Shown here: positions 48,368 through 59,501 of the stretch, in pieces | How the letters are laid out: each line of letters begins with the position of its first letter | Numbering within the stretch: position 1 is the first letter of the stretch | Source of the DNA: Erodium maritimum | Lineage: Eukaryota > Streptophyta > Magnoliopsida > Geraniales > Geraniaceae | Assembly: GCA_963921825.1 (NCBI GenBank) | Contig: OY997588.1 | Span: 85,441,043 to 85,505,042, forward strand | Reading direction: 5' to 3' | DNA length: 64,000 bases | Notes under the pieces: model-generated | What the model saw: only the letters and a program-made list of their open reading frames with translations | Database searches by the model: none | Told to the model about the DNA's origin: nothing | Made by a program: the position numbers and the translations under genes

Positions 48368-48651
48368 TGTTAGTCTTAGTGCCCGTAGTTCAATCCTAAA
48401 TGTCCAAATGTATATATCATCGTTAGCAATAAAATTAAAGCAGCTTTATATTACTTATGTGTTGGAGTAATATATCGATGTGTGCTCTGATCTATGCCCA
48501 CCATGCGAATAGAACCATAGATCAAGATAGATCACACTCGATGGGTCCCTAGTCAACAGAGCTTTACTAGAAGCGACTAGTATGAAAGATGGCTTTTTAT
48601 GGCTTACATTATGTTAGGCATTGGAATGGGATTCCGGAGTCTGATCATAGA

Positions 48652-51007
48652 TGTAAGAACCACTCCCGTTCAACGCTAGTCAAAGCGGCGAAAAACAAGA
48701 AAATTTAAAATTTTTGGACACACCTAAATGAACCCAAATTTGACCCCGAGGGTCATACCGGACTTAAGTTGACCCCGATATCGACCAAAGTGAGTTCCGG
48801 GGGACTCAGGGAAACTTTCTGACCAATTTGGGAAATGTTGACTTTTTGCCAGAAAAGTCAACCGAGCGACGTTTTGGTCCGTTCGAGGTCCGTTTTGGAT
48901 CCAAAAAGCTTAGCTGTCGTCACAGCGGTCTTAGTTGAGCCATTTCATTGTAGCCCGTGAAGTTCCATAATTTCTTGGAAAATGGGCCCGTTCGGGGCCC
49001 GAGACGGCCGAATTTCGTGAATCTGACTAAAAAATATCTAAAAGATATTTTCCAAAGGGTGTGGGACCCACTTGCCACTTGTCATAAAGGTGGTGGTAGT
49101 TGGTTTTTAAAATAAGGTTGGGTTGGTTTTTGAACAAAACAAAAGGCAAACAAGATAGAAGTGTTCGGCCATTATTCAAAAAAAGGAGAAATGGAGAGAG
49201 AAATAAGAGAGAGAAAGGGAAGGAGAGAAAAGGAAAGAAAATGGGAGATTTTAGTGATTTCCCGACGATTCGACCGACCGATCGACTCAACGACTGCGGA
49301 TTCGAACTCCCCTCGTCATTCCCTACGGTGAGAACCTATTCGATTTTCGTTTTGGTACGTTTGAATTTTAGGGTTTGAGTTTAAACGATTCAAGCATGGT
49401 TGGGTTTTGGTTAGAATTGGTTTAAAGATGAATGGTTAAGGTTTGGGGTTCGTTAGGAACGTTTTGGGGCGAAAAGGAAATTTCCCTATTATGGCCGTGT
49501 GGGGCCCACATGTTGGGGTCTCGGGTTTTCGTGTTCGGGTGGTTTAGGACGATCCCCAAGTCGTTAATCCACAACCGGAACGAGTTTTGGAATTAAATTG
49601 TGAAAGTTGGAATTTCGGGTTTAGAAACTTTAAACGCGAATTAAATTACTCGGAAGTCGGAAACTAATTCCGTCGAGTGCATAGGAACCCTTGAGTTATT
49701 CTAAGACCGTAGAAACGAAAACGGGAATTTTCGGAGCCCCGGAAGGACGTTTTCCAATCCTGGGCAGATTCGCCGAGTCGGGCGAAACGGGCCTTTCCGG
49801 GCCCATTATTGACAATGTCGAGTAATTGGGAAGTTTGGGAGTGATCGACATTGTCGGGGTTGAGTTTGGGCGTCAAATTCATTAAAATTCAGCTTTGTCT
49901 GCAAACTTAAAAAGTGTTTTAATTGTGATCTGTTAGATCGTACCGAGGACCGCGCGAAGGGAAAGCTAGGCGAGTGATCGTGAGCACGCCGGAGCTTGGT
50001 AGTGAACTTTTGGGAAAGCGTACGAGGTAGGGAAAAGTAGCCGCATCTCGGCCCTGACTAGGGAAAGTTAACAGTAGAAATGCATGTGACACTTGGGTGT
50101 CGTGGGTTAAGTAAGTTTATCGAACAATAGAAAGGCAGGCGACACCGGGTGGTGTCGTATGATACGGGAACGTATCGAACAATAGGAATGCATGTGACAC
50201 TTAGTATTGTCGTAGGAGCAGTGAACGTATTGATATTAGAAATACTGGAGGCATTTGGTTATGCCCGGAGGTTGATTGTATTGTTTGTGGGTGGCCATGA
50301 GTGCCCGTGTGGTGTTGAACCCGTATTTTATCGTTGGTTTCTTGGGTCGCCATGAGTGCCCATGGAGTTGTTGAACCCGTATTTTACTGTTGGTGTGTCT
50401 TGGGTGGCCATGAGTGCCCGTGCGGTTGTTGAACCCGTATTTTAACTGTTGGTGTGTCTTGGGTGGCCATGAGTGCCCGTGGGGTTGTTAAACCCGTATT
50501 TTACTGTTGGTGTGTCTTGGGTGGCCGTGAGTGCCCGTGGGGTTGTTGAGCCCGTGTTTTACTGTTGGTGTCTTGGGTGGCCATGAGTGCACGTGGGGTT
50601 GTTGAGACCGTGTTTTACTGTTGGTGTCTTGGGTGGCCATGAGTGCCCGTGGGGTTGTTGAGCCCGTGTTTTACTGTTGGTGTCTTGGGTGGCCATGAGT
50701 GACTGTGGGGTGTTAAACATGTGTTGTTACTGTTTGTTGAACTTTGGTTGTGATTGTGATTGTGGTTGCCGGAGGTTGGGGGCCCGACAGAGATCAGGGG
50801 AAGTTGCGTGGGGGTTGGCTAGCTTTCCGACAGAGATCGGTAAAGTTGAGCATTCGTTGGCTAGTTTTCCGATAGAGATCGGTAAAGTTGAGCATTCTTT
50901 GGCTAGCCTTCCGACAGGCATCGGTAAGGTTGAGCATTCTTCGACGATGAAGGGTTTCTCCCCTTCCGACTAGCTATCGGAAAAGTAGCTTGGTACATAT
51001 CGGAAAA
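48652..51007 (+). mobile_element. Truncated LTR copy D inside the copia 3' LTR
   Basis: It starts TGTAAGAACCACTCCCG after GATCATAGA of the copia LTR and follows copies A and C through the donor-like CTACG|GTGAGA near 49325 and the tandem array at about 50285-50720. It stops at AAAAGTAGCTTGGTACATAT. The copia LTR resumes at GGATTTATCCC, about 230 bp further on than where it left off. A deletion has thus removed the last 700 bp or so of copy D and adjacent copia LTR, which explains why no target duplication remains. Confidence 0.75.
50800..50945 (+). repeat. Private 47-bp tandem array in LTR copy D
   Basis: Three units containing GACAGAGATCGGTAAAGTTG, AGCATTC and TTGGCTAGC occupy the position that holds a 61-bp array in copy A and a 50-bp array in copy C. 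Confidence 0.65.
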
Positions 51008-53468
51008 GGGATTTATCCCTCATACTAAGGTATGAGAAAGATATCGGTTCTCGGCCGCTTGATTGAGAGTGACTGAAAGAATAGCATGGCCATGCACATG
51101 ATATTGGGTATCATATATTCAGTCATCTCACATATCAAGGAACAGTGATTGAGAATAATAAGGATGACGGCTCTATGCCTTATCTCAATCAGGATATCGG
51201 AGATAAAAGGATAATGACAGGGGCGATGGAAAGGTTAGAATCGACAGGGTCGATTCGTTATGCAGTGTCAGGCAATACTAAAGTATCGTTAGTTGCCACT
51301 TAAATAGGATCAAGTAAAATGGGATTTTACGTTGATCTATTGACATGCATAAACCTAAGGGTCACACCGGAGGATGAAACTAATTGACACATTTATGGAG
51401 AATGGCCAAAAGGGAGTTGTCTCGGGACATGACCAAAACTGGGGTTTGGGTCATGTGCCTGTAACTGAATAGGACTTTACGGATCGAGACAAGGCTTAGA
51501 GTCTTGGGATTGATCGCGTAGGATAATGTTGGACATTTCTGGTATGGAAGGCTTGGAGGAGATGAGCGAATCACGGGACCTCGTTGGAAATGGCGACGGG
51601 CATGTTCCAAGAGGCCCATGAAAGGCCCATGGAACTAATTAATCAAGTCTTGATTAATTAGTAATAAGTAAGCAAGACAAGGATTAAGGTGTTGGTGATT
51701 CACCACCTAACCCAATCTTGTGTTGCCATACTTTGTCCTATTTACACCTTACTTGTCACCATGCTTGTCCCATGCCTTTAGTTGGACAAGTATGAGTTTT
51801 GTTATGGTTAAGTCATCTTTTTTCAACATAACAAACACAAGACAAGAATAGGAAACACAACTTCTCTCTCCCTTCCCTTGCAATTTCGGGTTTGGCAAGC
51901 TCCCACCTCCATTTTTGTGTTCTTGATTCCTCAAAGAGAAGAACTACGTGGCTTTGATTCCCATGTGGATACGTAGGCGTCTTGGAGACTCAAGCCAATC
52001 ATTCGTTACCCGGTGTTCTTGTTTTGGTAAGAATTAGTGTTGAATTTTTCTCTTGTGAATCCATTCTTTGTTAGTTGTTTCATGGTTTAATCGTCTCTTG
52101 GTTTTCATTGATTTTCCGCTGCGAGTTGGTTCATCTCGGATCCTACCTCGAGACCCAACATAGACACCCACAAAAAATGGGCCCAAGGAAACGAGCCATT
52201 AGATAACACTACCAAATTTCGATACGCCCCCACCACCGTGATTCCTTCTTTTGCTGCCACCCACACCACCCCATCATCACGGCTAGCTTCGACATGTACG
52301 TCCAGTAGTTCATCAATTAGATCCCACAATTTATCCTCCTCCCAAGGCCTCAAGTTCCTCCTAAACTCTATAAACTAGCCCTCCTCGTCCCAAAATTCTC
52401 CAACCTTCCCTGACTTGAGCACAACTAAGGAGAAAAGCCTAGGATAGCGATACCTTAATGCTCCTTCTCCCAACCAAACATCATGCTAGAAGGAGATCTT
52501 GTCACAAGCCCTCAACCTCCATTCCATTCCTTGGTCTCCAAACAAACTCCTAAGTAGGGGCTCAAAACACAAAGCCAAAATATGCCAATAACACTGTATT
52601 TCCATTCCAATAAACTTTAGATAGATCCCAATGTCTAATGTATCACCCCATTTTAGCACATATGACCTGTTTCCACAAAGTGTCCCCCTCCAATGAGAAC
52701 CGTCCCCACCATTTCGCTAATAAGTTGTTGTTTATCTCCTCTAGCCTCCTTATACCGAGACCCCCTTCTTCCTTCGGCCTAGTCACGATGTACCAATTTA
52801 TTTTACAAGACACCCGACCCTCACTTGTATTCCTCCATAGAAACTTACGCTACCAGCGATCCATCTCCTTAATCACCCCATTTGGCGCTTTATGCAAGGT
52901 CATGAAAAAAAGGGCAAACAACTTAAGGAAGATATAATCAACACAATCCTACCACCCAAAGATAGATACCTCGCCTGCCACAATGCCAATAAATATTTGA
53001 ACTTCTTCAAAACCGGTTCCCACATAGTTTTTAACCTTGGATTAACCCCAATATTAAAGCCTAAATACGACATTGGCAAAGAACCTGCCGAGCATCCCAA
53101 GGTAGCCACCACCTCCTCTTGAGACATATGGTCCGCATTAAGAAGAACCACTCTAGATTTAGAGAAATTAATCTTTAGCCCCGAGCATAACTGAAAAGAA
53201 AACAAATTCCTCTGTAAGGCCTCAAGTTCTTCCCTCTTCGCCTTTACAAAAAATAAGTGTCATCAGCGAACTACAAGTAAGAAATCACTGACCCTGACTC
53301 TCCCACCTTCATCCATCTGAATTCTCCAATTCTAACCCCTGCGTCCACTGTTTGATGCAAACCTTCTGATGCTAGTAAGAAAAAGAAAGGGATATAAAGG
53401 ACATCTCTAATGCAATCCATTAGCAATTGCAAAGTCTATTGTGGGTGAGCCACAAAAAAGAATTGATA

Positions 53469-56042
53469 TGTAAGAACCGCCTTCGGTCGATCCCGGTCGA
53501 ATCGGAGGTTTTCGGCGAAAGTTGACTTTTTGCCAGAAAAGTCAACTGATGACTCCGGGAGTCATTCAAGACCTTTCCGGGGCCCAAAAAGCTTAGCAGT
53601 TGTTACGGTTAGCTTAGTTGGGACGTTTCCTTTTCGAGGACTGTAATATTGGGAAAAGTCAACCCGGAGTCTTTTCGGTTAAACTGCAATTCGGTTAGAT
53701 ACTAAATCCGATAAATTAATAGAGCTGGAATTAATTAAGCTTGGAGTGGTCCCCACATGGACATGTGTCCATACTTTCTTGGAAGGGAAGAAGTGGTTGT
53801 GTTTTGACCTTCTTACCCTTGGTTGTTAGAATTGAGGAGGTAAGAGAAAAATGGCTTTTTGGAACTTTCATAATTGGGTTAAAAGCACAAAAATGAGAAG
53901 AAATCAGCTCATTTGAGCATTGTTGGCTGAATTTTCAGAGAGAGAAAAGCCTAGAACCTTGAGGAGGAAGAAAGGAGGAAAATGAGAGATTTTAGGCTTG
54001 GTTTCTACTCAAATCCCTTAAAAAACAATAGATTCTTCTTCTACGCTCCATTTCCAAGGTAATCATCTAACTCTTTTTCGTTTTTGGTGAATTGTGGTTC
54101 ATGGGTTTGAGGGGAAATGAAGAACATGGTTGAGGTTTGAAGCTTTAATGGTGGATGTTGAATTTTGAAGAAGAAAATGAGTTAGATGATTGGTTTTATT
54201 TGGGATTTGAGTAGTTTTGATGAAACCCTTAGTGGGTATTGAATTGCTGAAGCTTTGGGTTATGTTTTGGAGTTTTGAGGATTCATCAATGGTGTTTTGT
54301 GGTTGATTTTCGTGGAAAACGAATTGGGGAGGAAGAAGGGAGTCTGCTCTGGTCTGGCACGGAACGTGCTGGATTCCAGCACGGAACGCCGCCCGGAACG
54401 GGCTAGGTTCTAGCACGGAACTCGACATAGAACGGGCTTTGTCCCGACACGGCACGCCGCACGGACCGTGTCTGGTTCCGGGCAGGTGCGCTGCGCGGAC
54501 CGTGCCTGGTTCCGGGCCGGTCTGTGACACGCGCCGGGTCTGGTTCCAGGCCGGTCATTGGCACGGGTCGGTTCGGGTACCGGGTCGGCACGCTGCACGG
54601 GCCGGGTCGAATTCCGGGCCAATGGGCCATCTGAGTTGGGCCTCGTTTTGGCACTTTTCGTTTTAGCCTATGTTGGACGTCAGCAGCTAGGAGTTGATCG
54701 TTGTTTATTTCTGAGGTAGGGATCGTAGCGAATACCGGTTCGATTGTGGAAAGTTACTAGTATGCATGCATGTTAATAATAATAACCGGAAAGGTCCTAG
54801 TTCGCATATAGGATGTGATTCAATAGAATAACCGCTTTCAATTACATTAATAACCGAACGAGTCTTAGTGTGCATGTAGGATGTGATTCACTAGAATAAT
54901 TGCTTTCAATTCTTGGGAAATTGCCGTGCTGGTAGAATGGCCATGTCGAGCCTTAGGTTGTTTGTTGATTGAAATGCCTGATCTTTGATTGAGATGCATG
55001 ATGTGTGACTAAGTGTCGATAAGATTAAGAATCATGTTATGAGATACTCGGTGTAGCATGTTGTGGCTATGTGTGGGCGAGTGTGCCGTGTTTGATGTGA
55101 TGTGAATCCTTGGTTGTGATATGATCGGGTGAGTGATAGACCGACTTGTGTGTTATGGTGAGTTGGCTCGGTTGGTATACCGTGGTCGAACTATGGCTTT
55201 GTGATGCGTGTTATTCTCCTGTTGTGTGTTCCAAAAGGAGGTGGGTTCGGCATGATACCTACACTGAGAGAGTATGCCGGTGTAGAGTATCGATGACGAG
55301 GACGGTTTAACCATTACCCCGATGCTATGTGGTCCGGGATGGCGTACGACTGAGGTATGTGCCGGTCTGATATGCGTGAGGCCCCGAGTCTGTGTGCCGG
55401 GAAGACGTCCGACTGAGGGATTTCCGGACTGGGATGTTACCCCGATTCTACGTGACGGGAAGATGTTGGGACCGATGTTTCGTGTTCAGGTACGATATAA
55501 ATGGGACAGGATGTGATAGCTGGAGATGTTTGGAATAGTTGTACTAAGTTATGTGTTGTTCTGCTGTGTGTGTTGTGCATGTTGATTGGCTTTCTGCGTT
55601 GTCTTATTTGTGTTTTTGATCTTACGAGGGTGGTTGGTATTTGTTCCGTGGGCGTTGTTGATAGCTATGCCTTACTAGTATGCCCTAATTGGACGGTTAC
55701 TCGTGGTATTGAACTGATGTTCATAACCTTAACTACTTTTCCTACTGAGCGAAAGCTCACCCCTTACCTTGTTGTGTTTCAGGTCTTGAGTGGGATTTGT
55801 ACTAGCTGGATGCTCGATGCTTGGGAGCTAACGAGGGTCCTAGGCTAGCTTGTCTAGAGACGTACTGTGTTTTTTTTTTGAATTAAACTTTAACACTGGA
55901 TTTATGAGCTGTTGACTCTTTTATCGGTTTATGGTTACAATTTATTATTACTTTAAACTTTATTTCCTTTAAAACTGCTTTACTTATTATTCCTTTAAGT
56001 TCACGTCTCGAGTCCGGTCAGAACCAGATTTGGGGCGTGACA
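53469..56042 (+). mobile_element. LTR copy E (2574 bp), diverged member, inside the LINE
   Basis: It starts TGTAAGAACCGCCTTCGG and ends TTTGGGGCGTGACA. The 3' end and the block with TGAGCGAAAGCTCACCCC then GTTGTGTTTCAG|GTCTTGAG correspond to the family. The rest is diverged, with a donor-like CCAAG|GTAATCATC near 54059 and a GC-rich repeated stretch (54350-54650) built on GCACGG and CCGGG. No clear 5-bp duplication was found (TGATA before, GTTAA after). It splits LINE RT sequence between the FEKAYD and FADDT motifs. Confidence 0.65.
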
Positions 56043-57502
56043 GTTAAATAAGCACGAAAACAAAATTGCATCTACCTCCTCTATTTCGACCCAAAATTCA
56101 TCACAATCATTATTGAATCTAAGTAATCCCAATTCAGTTTATCATACGCTTTTTCAAAATCCAATTTTAACACCACTACCTCCTCCTTCTTGTTAGATTA
56201 GAATTGTGTTTAGATTTGTTAGTGTATTGTTAATTTGTAAAGTTTAAATTTGTTAGGTTAGAATTCTATTTAGATTTGTTAGGTTAGAATTGTGTTTAAA
56301 TTGATAACTGTTAATTTTGGTTATTTATAGTGTTAATATTATGTTCATTTCTGTTTTTATATATTTCTATGAATAATGATGTTGGTTTTAAATTGCAGTA
56401 TGCCGCTAAGAAAGAGAATTAAAATGCGAGACCTCGCCCCTGCCACTACCCCGCCTGCTACCCCCGCCCTCGCCTCCGCCCCTGCCCAAGGGAAGGGGAT
56501 TGCAGATACCTCCCAAACCAGCTCCCCTCAAACAACCTGACCGACGATGGTTGCTTTGGTTTTCCTGTCAACGGATCCTACATTACAAGGAGGGCCTAGT
56601 TTGGGAGTGGCATCGAGCTCTATTGTTGCGGACTCGTTTGGTACGTCCTAAAGGCAGCGAAAAAGAGGCGGCCTACTAAACCTACTCCACCTATGGAAAT
56701 CATCTATGACATTGAGATCGGTAGCGAGAGCGGGAGCAACAACGGGTCCTCCTATGAGGAAGAAAGTTAGGGCGTTGACGCTACTCTCAAGAGTGAAGTT
56801 TTTGACGCCTCTCTCGAGAGTGAGACCATTGAATCGTCGAACGCCCCTGCTAAAAAGAAGAGGGTGGGAAAATGGATTCGTGTCGACCGCCTGGACATAG
56901 AAGGAGGTGGAGAAAAACAAGAAAAAGTATCGCCTCGTTTATGACCCCACAAGAACGAATATTTACTACCTGGACCATTCGAAAATCGAGGGCCAAAGAG
57001 CGACCCGAAATATCATATCTTTCATCCGGGTGTACTTGCCAATATTGGCCCCCACGTGGGATGAGACTAAAGTAGATGAGCGACATAAATTGCAAAGGAA
57101 GCTTAAGGTAATTATTTTTCTATGTAAGAATTGTTTATTTTGGTATTTAAATTGTGGCTTTATTAATTTCTCATCATTTTGTTTTGTAGTGTCTGTACCA
57201 TTACAGACATGAAGATGATTATGTTTGCAAGTGGATCCATTCCGAGTGTCGAAGTCGGTTCAAGGATTGGAAGTCCAAGATCACCGTTACCCGCAAAGCT
57301 AGAATCGAGGCAAAGGAGACCCCGTTGATCTCCACTCCGCATGAGTTATAGTGTCGTGAGGAAGAGTTGAAGTGGCTTTGCGCCCACTTCGATTCTGATG
57401 AGTTCAAGGTAAATAATCTTCGTAAATCAATTTTTAGTTACAATTTTCTAAGTAATAAATTAATTAGTATTTTTTTGTAAAAATAGCAGGCCAAGTTCGA
57501 TC

Positions 57503-58436
57503 GGGCATCGCGATCACCGAAAGTGTGTCGTTGCTTCTATAGCGATGAAGATACAAAACAGAGCATGGGTGGACACACGCGTTTGATGATTGGCGATGAT
57601 CTAGTTGTTTAATCTGATGTCCCATCACCGACTACTTCCTCCGGTGAGCTATTCAGGAATGAATTGGAGGATCATTTGGATTCGGAAATTGAATCGGCAA
57701 ATCGCGATCCCGATTTGATCGGAGAATGGGATGTGGTTGGTTGTGAGGATCAGGTCAATCAGGCCTTGATTCTCGCTTCAGAACGCATGACTGCTAAGTT
57801 GGTTGTGACTTTGAAGAGAGACGAAGCCAACTGGAAAAGTTTGTTGGTGGGGGATGGGTTGCTTTCTTTTCAAGCAACTCACCCTATCCAATTCCTTGAC
57901 CCGGTCCAGGTTTTAGACCTGGTCCAGATTTATGACCCGATTCAGGTTGATCAGGTTCAAGTTTTTATGATGGGATCTCCTCTGGGCAAGGTGTCAACCC
58001 TTGACCCGATTATGGAAAATCTGTCTCAGGTGGTTCATTTTGTGGGCCACGACTCAGTTCAGGGGACAAATACGTCAGATCATTTACAGATTAGTCCTTG
58101 GAAGTACGCTCTTCTTAAGCCTGGTCTTAAGGGTCGTCCTCCGAAGAAGCAGACTGTTCCTCGGTTCAGCTCTACTTATCTTCATTTTATCAGGTCTAAG
58201 TTGCATGGTACTAAAGCCGTTTCGTCTTTTGGGACCGATGCGTGGGCTCAACTTCGTGAAATGACGGCCAAGAAAGGTGGTTACTAGCAAATTTTTTGGT
58301 TTAGGAAAAGGCTTGGTCCTTTTACCTCCCCTTTATGGAGCTCCTGTGTAATATTGAACTGGTCTTTGACCATTTTAGAGTCTTTCCTGCTTGGAAAGTG
58401 CCTATTTTATTAATAAATTTTCGAGCTTATAAAAAA
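57503..58436 (+). mobile_element. 934-bp LINE derivative inside the CACTA gene
   Basis: Perfect 10-bp duplications AAGTTCGATC at 57493-57502 and 58437-58446 bracket it. The right end is a LINE tail (TATTTTATTAATAAATTTTC and poly(A)). A 207-codon frame at 57664-58287 has an ORF1-like basic motif LKGRPPKKQ and ends 140 bp before the tail; there is no endonuclease or RT. It is therefore an internally deleted non-autonomous LINE that keeps ORF1-like sequence and the 3' end. Confidence 0.75.
57664..58287 (+). CDS. LINE ORF1-like open frame (207 codons)
   Basis: The frame opens MEDHLDSEIESANRD and holds repeated Asp/Pro/Val/Gln segments (DPVQVLDLVQ), then KPGLKGRPPKKQ and a C-terminus ending EMTAKKGGY. 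No RRM or zinc finger is visible, so identity rests on position in the LINE derivative and the GRPPKK-type basic motif. Upstream sequence in the same frame carries a single TAA near 57610, so the start used here may be internal to a longer ancestral ORF. Expression is unknown. Confidence 0.45.
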   Translation: MEDHLDSEIESANRDPDLIGEWDVVGCEDQVNQALILASERMTAKLVVTLKRDEANWKSLLVGDGLLSFQATHPIQFLDPVQVLDLVQIYDPIQVDQVQVFMMGSPLGKVSTLDPIMENLSQVVHFVGHDSVQGTNTSDHLQISPWKYALLKPGLKGRPPKKQTVPRFSSTYLHFIRSKLHGTKAVSSFGTDAWAQLREMTAKKGGY

Positions 58437-59033
58437 AAGTTCGATCAGGTAGCAGAAGCCAAGAAAAATGTGACGACTACGCACCGAGCCGGGTCTTGCT
58501 CGATAAAAGGTCACGCCAAGGAGATCGTAAAAAAGGACCCCTCCAAAAGGCGACGCTCCTGGAAGCCTCTAAGAAAGCGTTCCCTCCAAACGACAAGAAG
58601 AAGGTCAACCGCAAAAAAAAGGGTAAGTGCATTTTATTCCAATAACACCAAGACGTTTATTTTTCATTTCCATCATTTTTCTAATTTATGCTTTGTTTCT
58701 GCTCCCCGGAAGATCATTACTGCAATCCAGGAAGTCCGACGATCGCTCGACGTCTCTTCATCCGTTCCGGACTTGGTTCAGGTTGAGGCACTAGTTGCCA
58801 AGTTAAACATATAGACGAAGGGAAGCGTGTAGAGTCATCCTCCCAATGCGGAAGAAAATTGCGTCTTCCTCGATCGTCGCTTCCTTTGAAGTCTCTTATG
58901 AAATGGAAAATAGAGTGCCTGTGTGAACCGATGAGAGAGTGAAGGAGGAGGTGGAGAAACAATTAAGGTAATAGAAGGAACAATTGGACTTAGCCAAAAC
59001 GAATTCTGCTCTCCTGCGACGGAATAACACACC

Positions 59034-59495
59034 TCTGCGACGCTAGAATGAAGTTGTAGGAGAGAGGTACTACCAACTTCTACGACGCCATATATGGCCT
59101 CGTAGAAGTGTGTCCTGATATAACCTCTACGACGCCATTCTCAACGTCATAGAAGGGGTGTAATTCTATCTTCTACGACGATGTGGATGGCGTCGCCGAG
59201 GCGATATCTAGACACACATCTACGACGTCATTTAAGGCGTCGTAGAAGAAACAATCTACTACAACGACATATATGACGTCGTAAACGGGTAACCCACTTC
59301 TACGTTGCCATAAATGGCGTAACAAAAGTGATAATCTACTACGACGGTTTTGTATGGCATCGTAGAAGCGCTTTTTTTATGCAAATCGACAGGACACTAT
59401 TTTTTAGTATCGTAGAAGTTAAAGTGTGACTTCTGCGACAACCTGGGAAGCTTGTACGACGCTAGGGAGTCGCAAAAGAACCTTCTCCTTGTAGT
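59034..59495. repeat. CACTA sub-terminal palindromic repeats
   Basis: Six or so imperfect units of the form CTTCTACGACGCCATATATG followed by GCGTCGTAGAAG are spaced along 460 bp. Each is itself an inverted repeat. In CACTA elements such motifs bind the transposase complex and define the end. Confidence 0.85.
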
Positions 59496-59501
59496 GTCAA
59501 A

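Larger units (their letters stand above)
41711..52160 (+). mobile_element. Ty1/copia retrotransposon, degenerate, with nested insertions
   Basis: The 5' LTR starts TGTTAGTCTTAG at 41711 and ends GGCCCAACA at 45089, interrupted by an inverted solo LTR at 41874-43561. The primer-binding site follows at 45091. The internal region 45090-48367 encodes broken integrase, RT and RNase H. The 3' LTR starts at 48368 and ends CGAGACCCAACA at 52160, interrupted by LTR copy D. Perfect 5-bp duplications TAGAC lie at 41706-41710 and 52161-52165. The uninterrupted LTR length is about 1.68 kb. The gag region is missing: only about 290 bp separate the PBS from integrase-type sequence. It is inserted in the LINE. 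Confidence 0.9.
37682..56190 (-). mobile_element. LINE remnant, 5'-truncated, split by three insertions
   Basis: Host pieces on the minus strand, in order, are 56190-56043, 53468-52166, 41710-41509 and 38142-37682. The first has the RT motif LDFEKAYDKLNWDYL (56141-56158 encodes FEKAYD). The second has FADDT at 53256-53270, KINFSKSRV, SYLGF and LSLGGRI. The third has the zf-RVT-like CSTCIVDFETTEHVLLHC. The fourth holds the tail and a poly(A) read as TTTTTTTT at 37682-37689. The pieces join into one LINE ORF2 end with several stops. Endonuclease and ORF1 are absent, so the copy is 5'-truncated. A matching target duplication was not found. Confidence 0.8.
56400..58814 (+). pseudogene. CACTA-type plant transposase_24-like gene, broken
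   Basis: An intron acceptor AAATTGCAG precedes a start at 56400. After a Pro/Ala-rich opening with stops, the conserved part reads KKYRLVYDPTRTNIYYLDHS, then an intron (GTAATTATT at about 57108 to TTTTGTAG at about 57189) and FKDWKSKITVTRKARI. A further intron separates LKWLCAHFDSDEFK from AKFD. After the LINE insertion the frame resumes as FDQVAEAKKNVTTTHRAGSC and a basic tail, ending at 58814. This order fits the Ptta/En/Spm plant transposase family, a DNA-binding accessory protein of CACTA elements. Stops and frameshifts show it is not functional. Confidence 0.7.
56193..59495 (+). mobile_element. CACTA (En/Spm-like) element, right part
   Basis: The right end is CCTTCTCCTTGTAGTG at 59480-59495, the inverse of a CACTACAAGGAGAAGG terminus. 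About 460 bp of sub-terminal repeats precede it, and a Transposase_24-type gene lies inside. The left terminus was not found; repeats with TTGTTAGGTTAGAATT at 56193-56300 adjoin the LINE boundary, so the left part was probably lost or lies elsewhere. A LINE derivative is inserted at 57503-58436. Confidence 0.7.

Noticed and set aside
54350..54660. Overlapping Arg/Pro-rich ORFs in LTR copy E
   Set aside because: They come from GCACGG/CCGGG repeats within the LTR; several frames are equally open.
56165..56190. CACTACCTCCTCC as the left end of the CACTA element
   Set aside because: It does not match the right terminus CACTACAAGGAGAAGG and belongs to LINE RT coding sequence on the minus strand.
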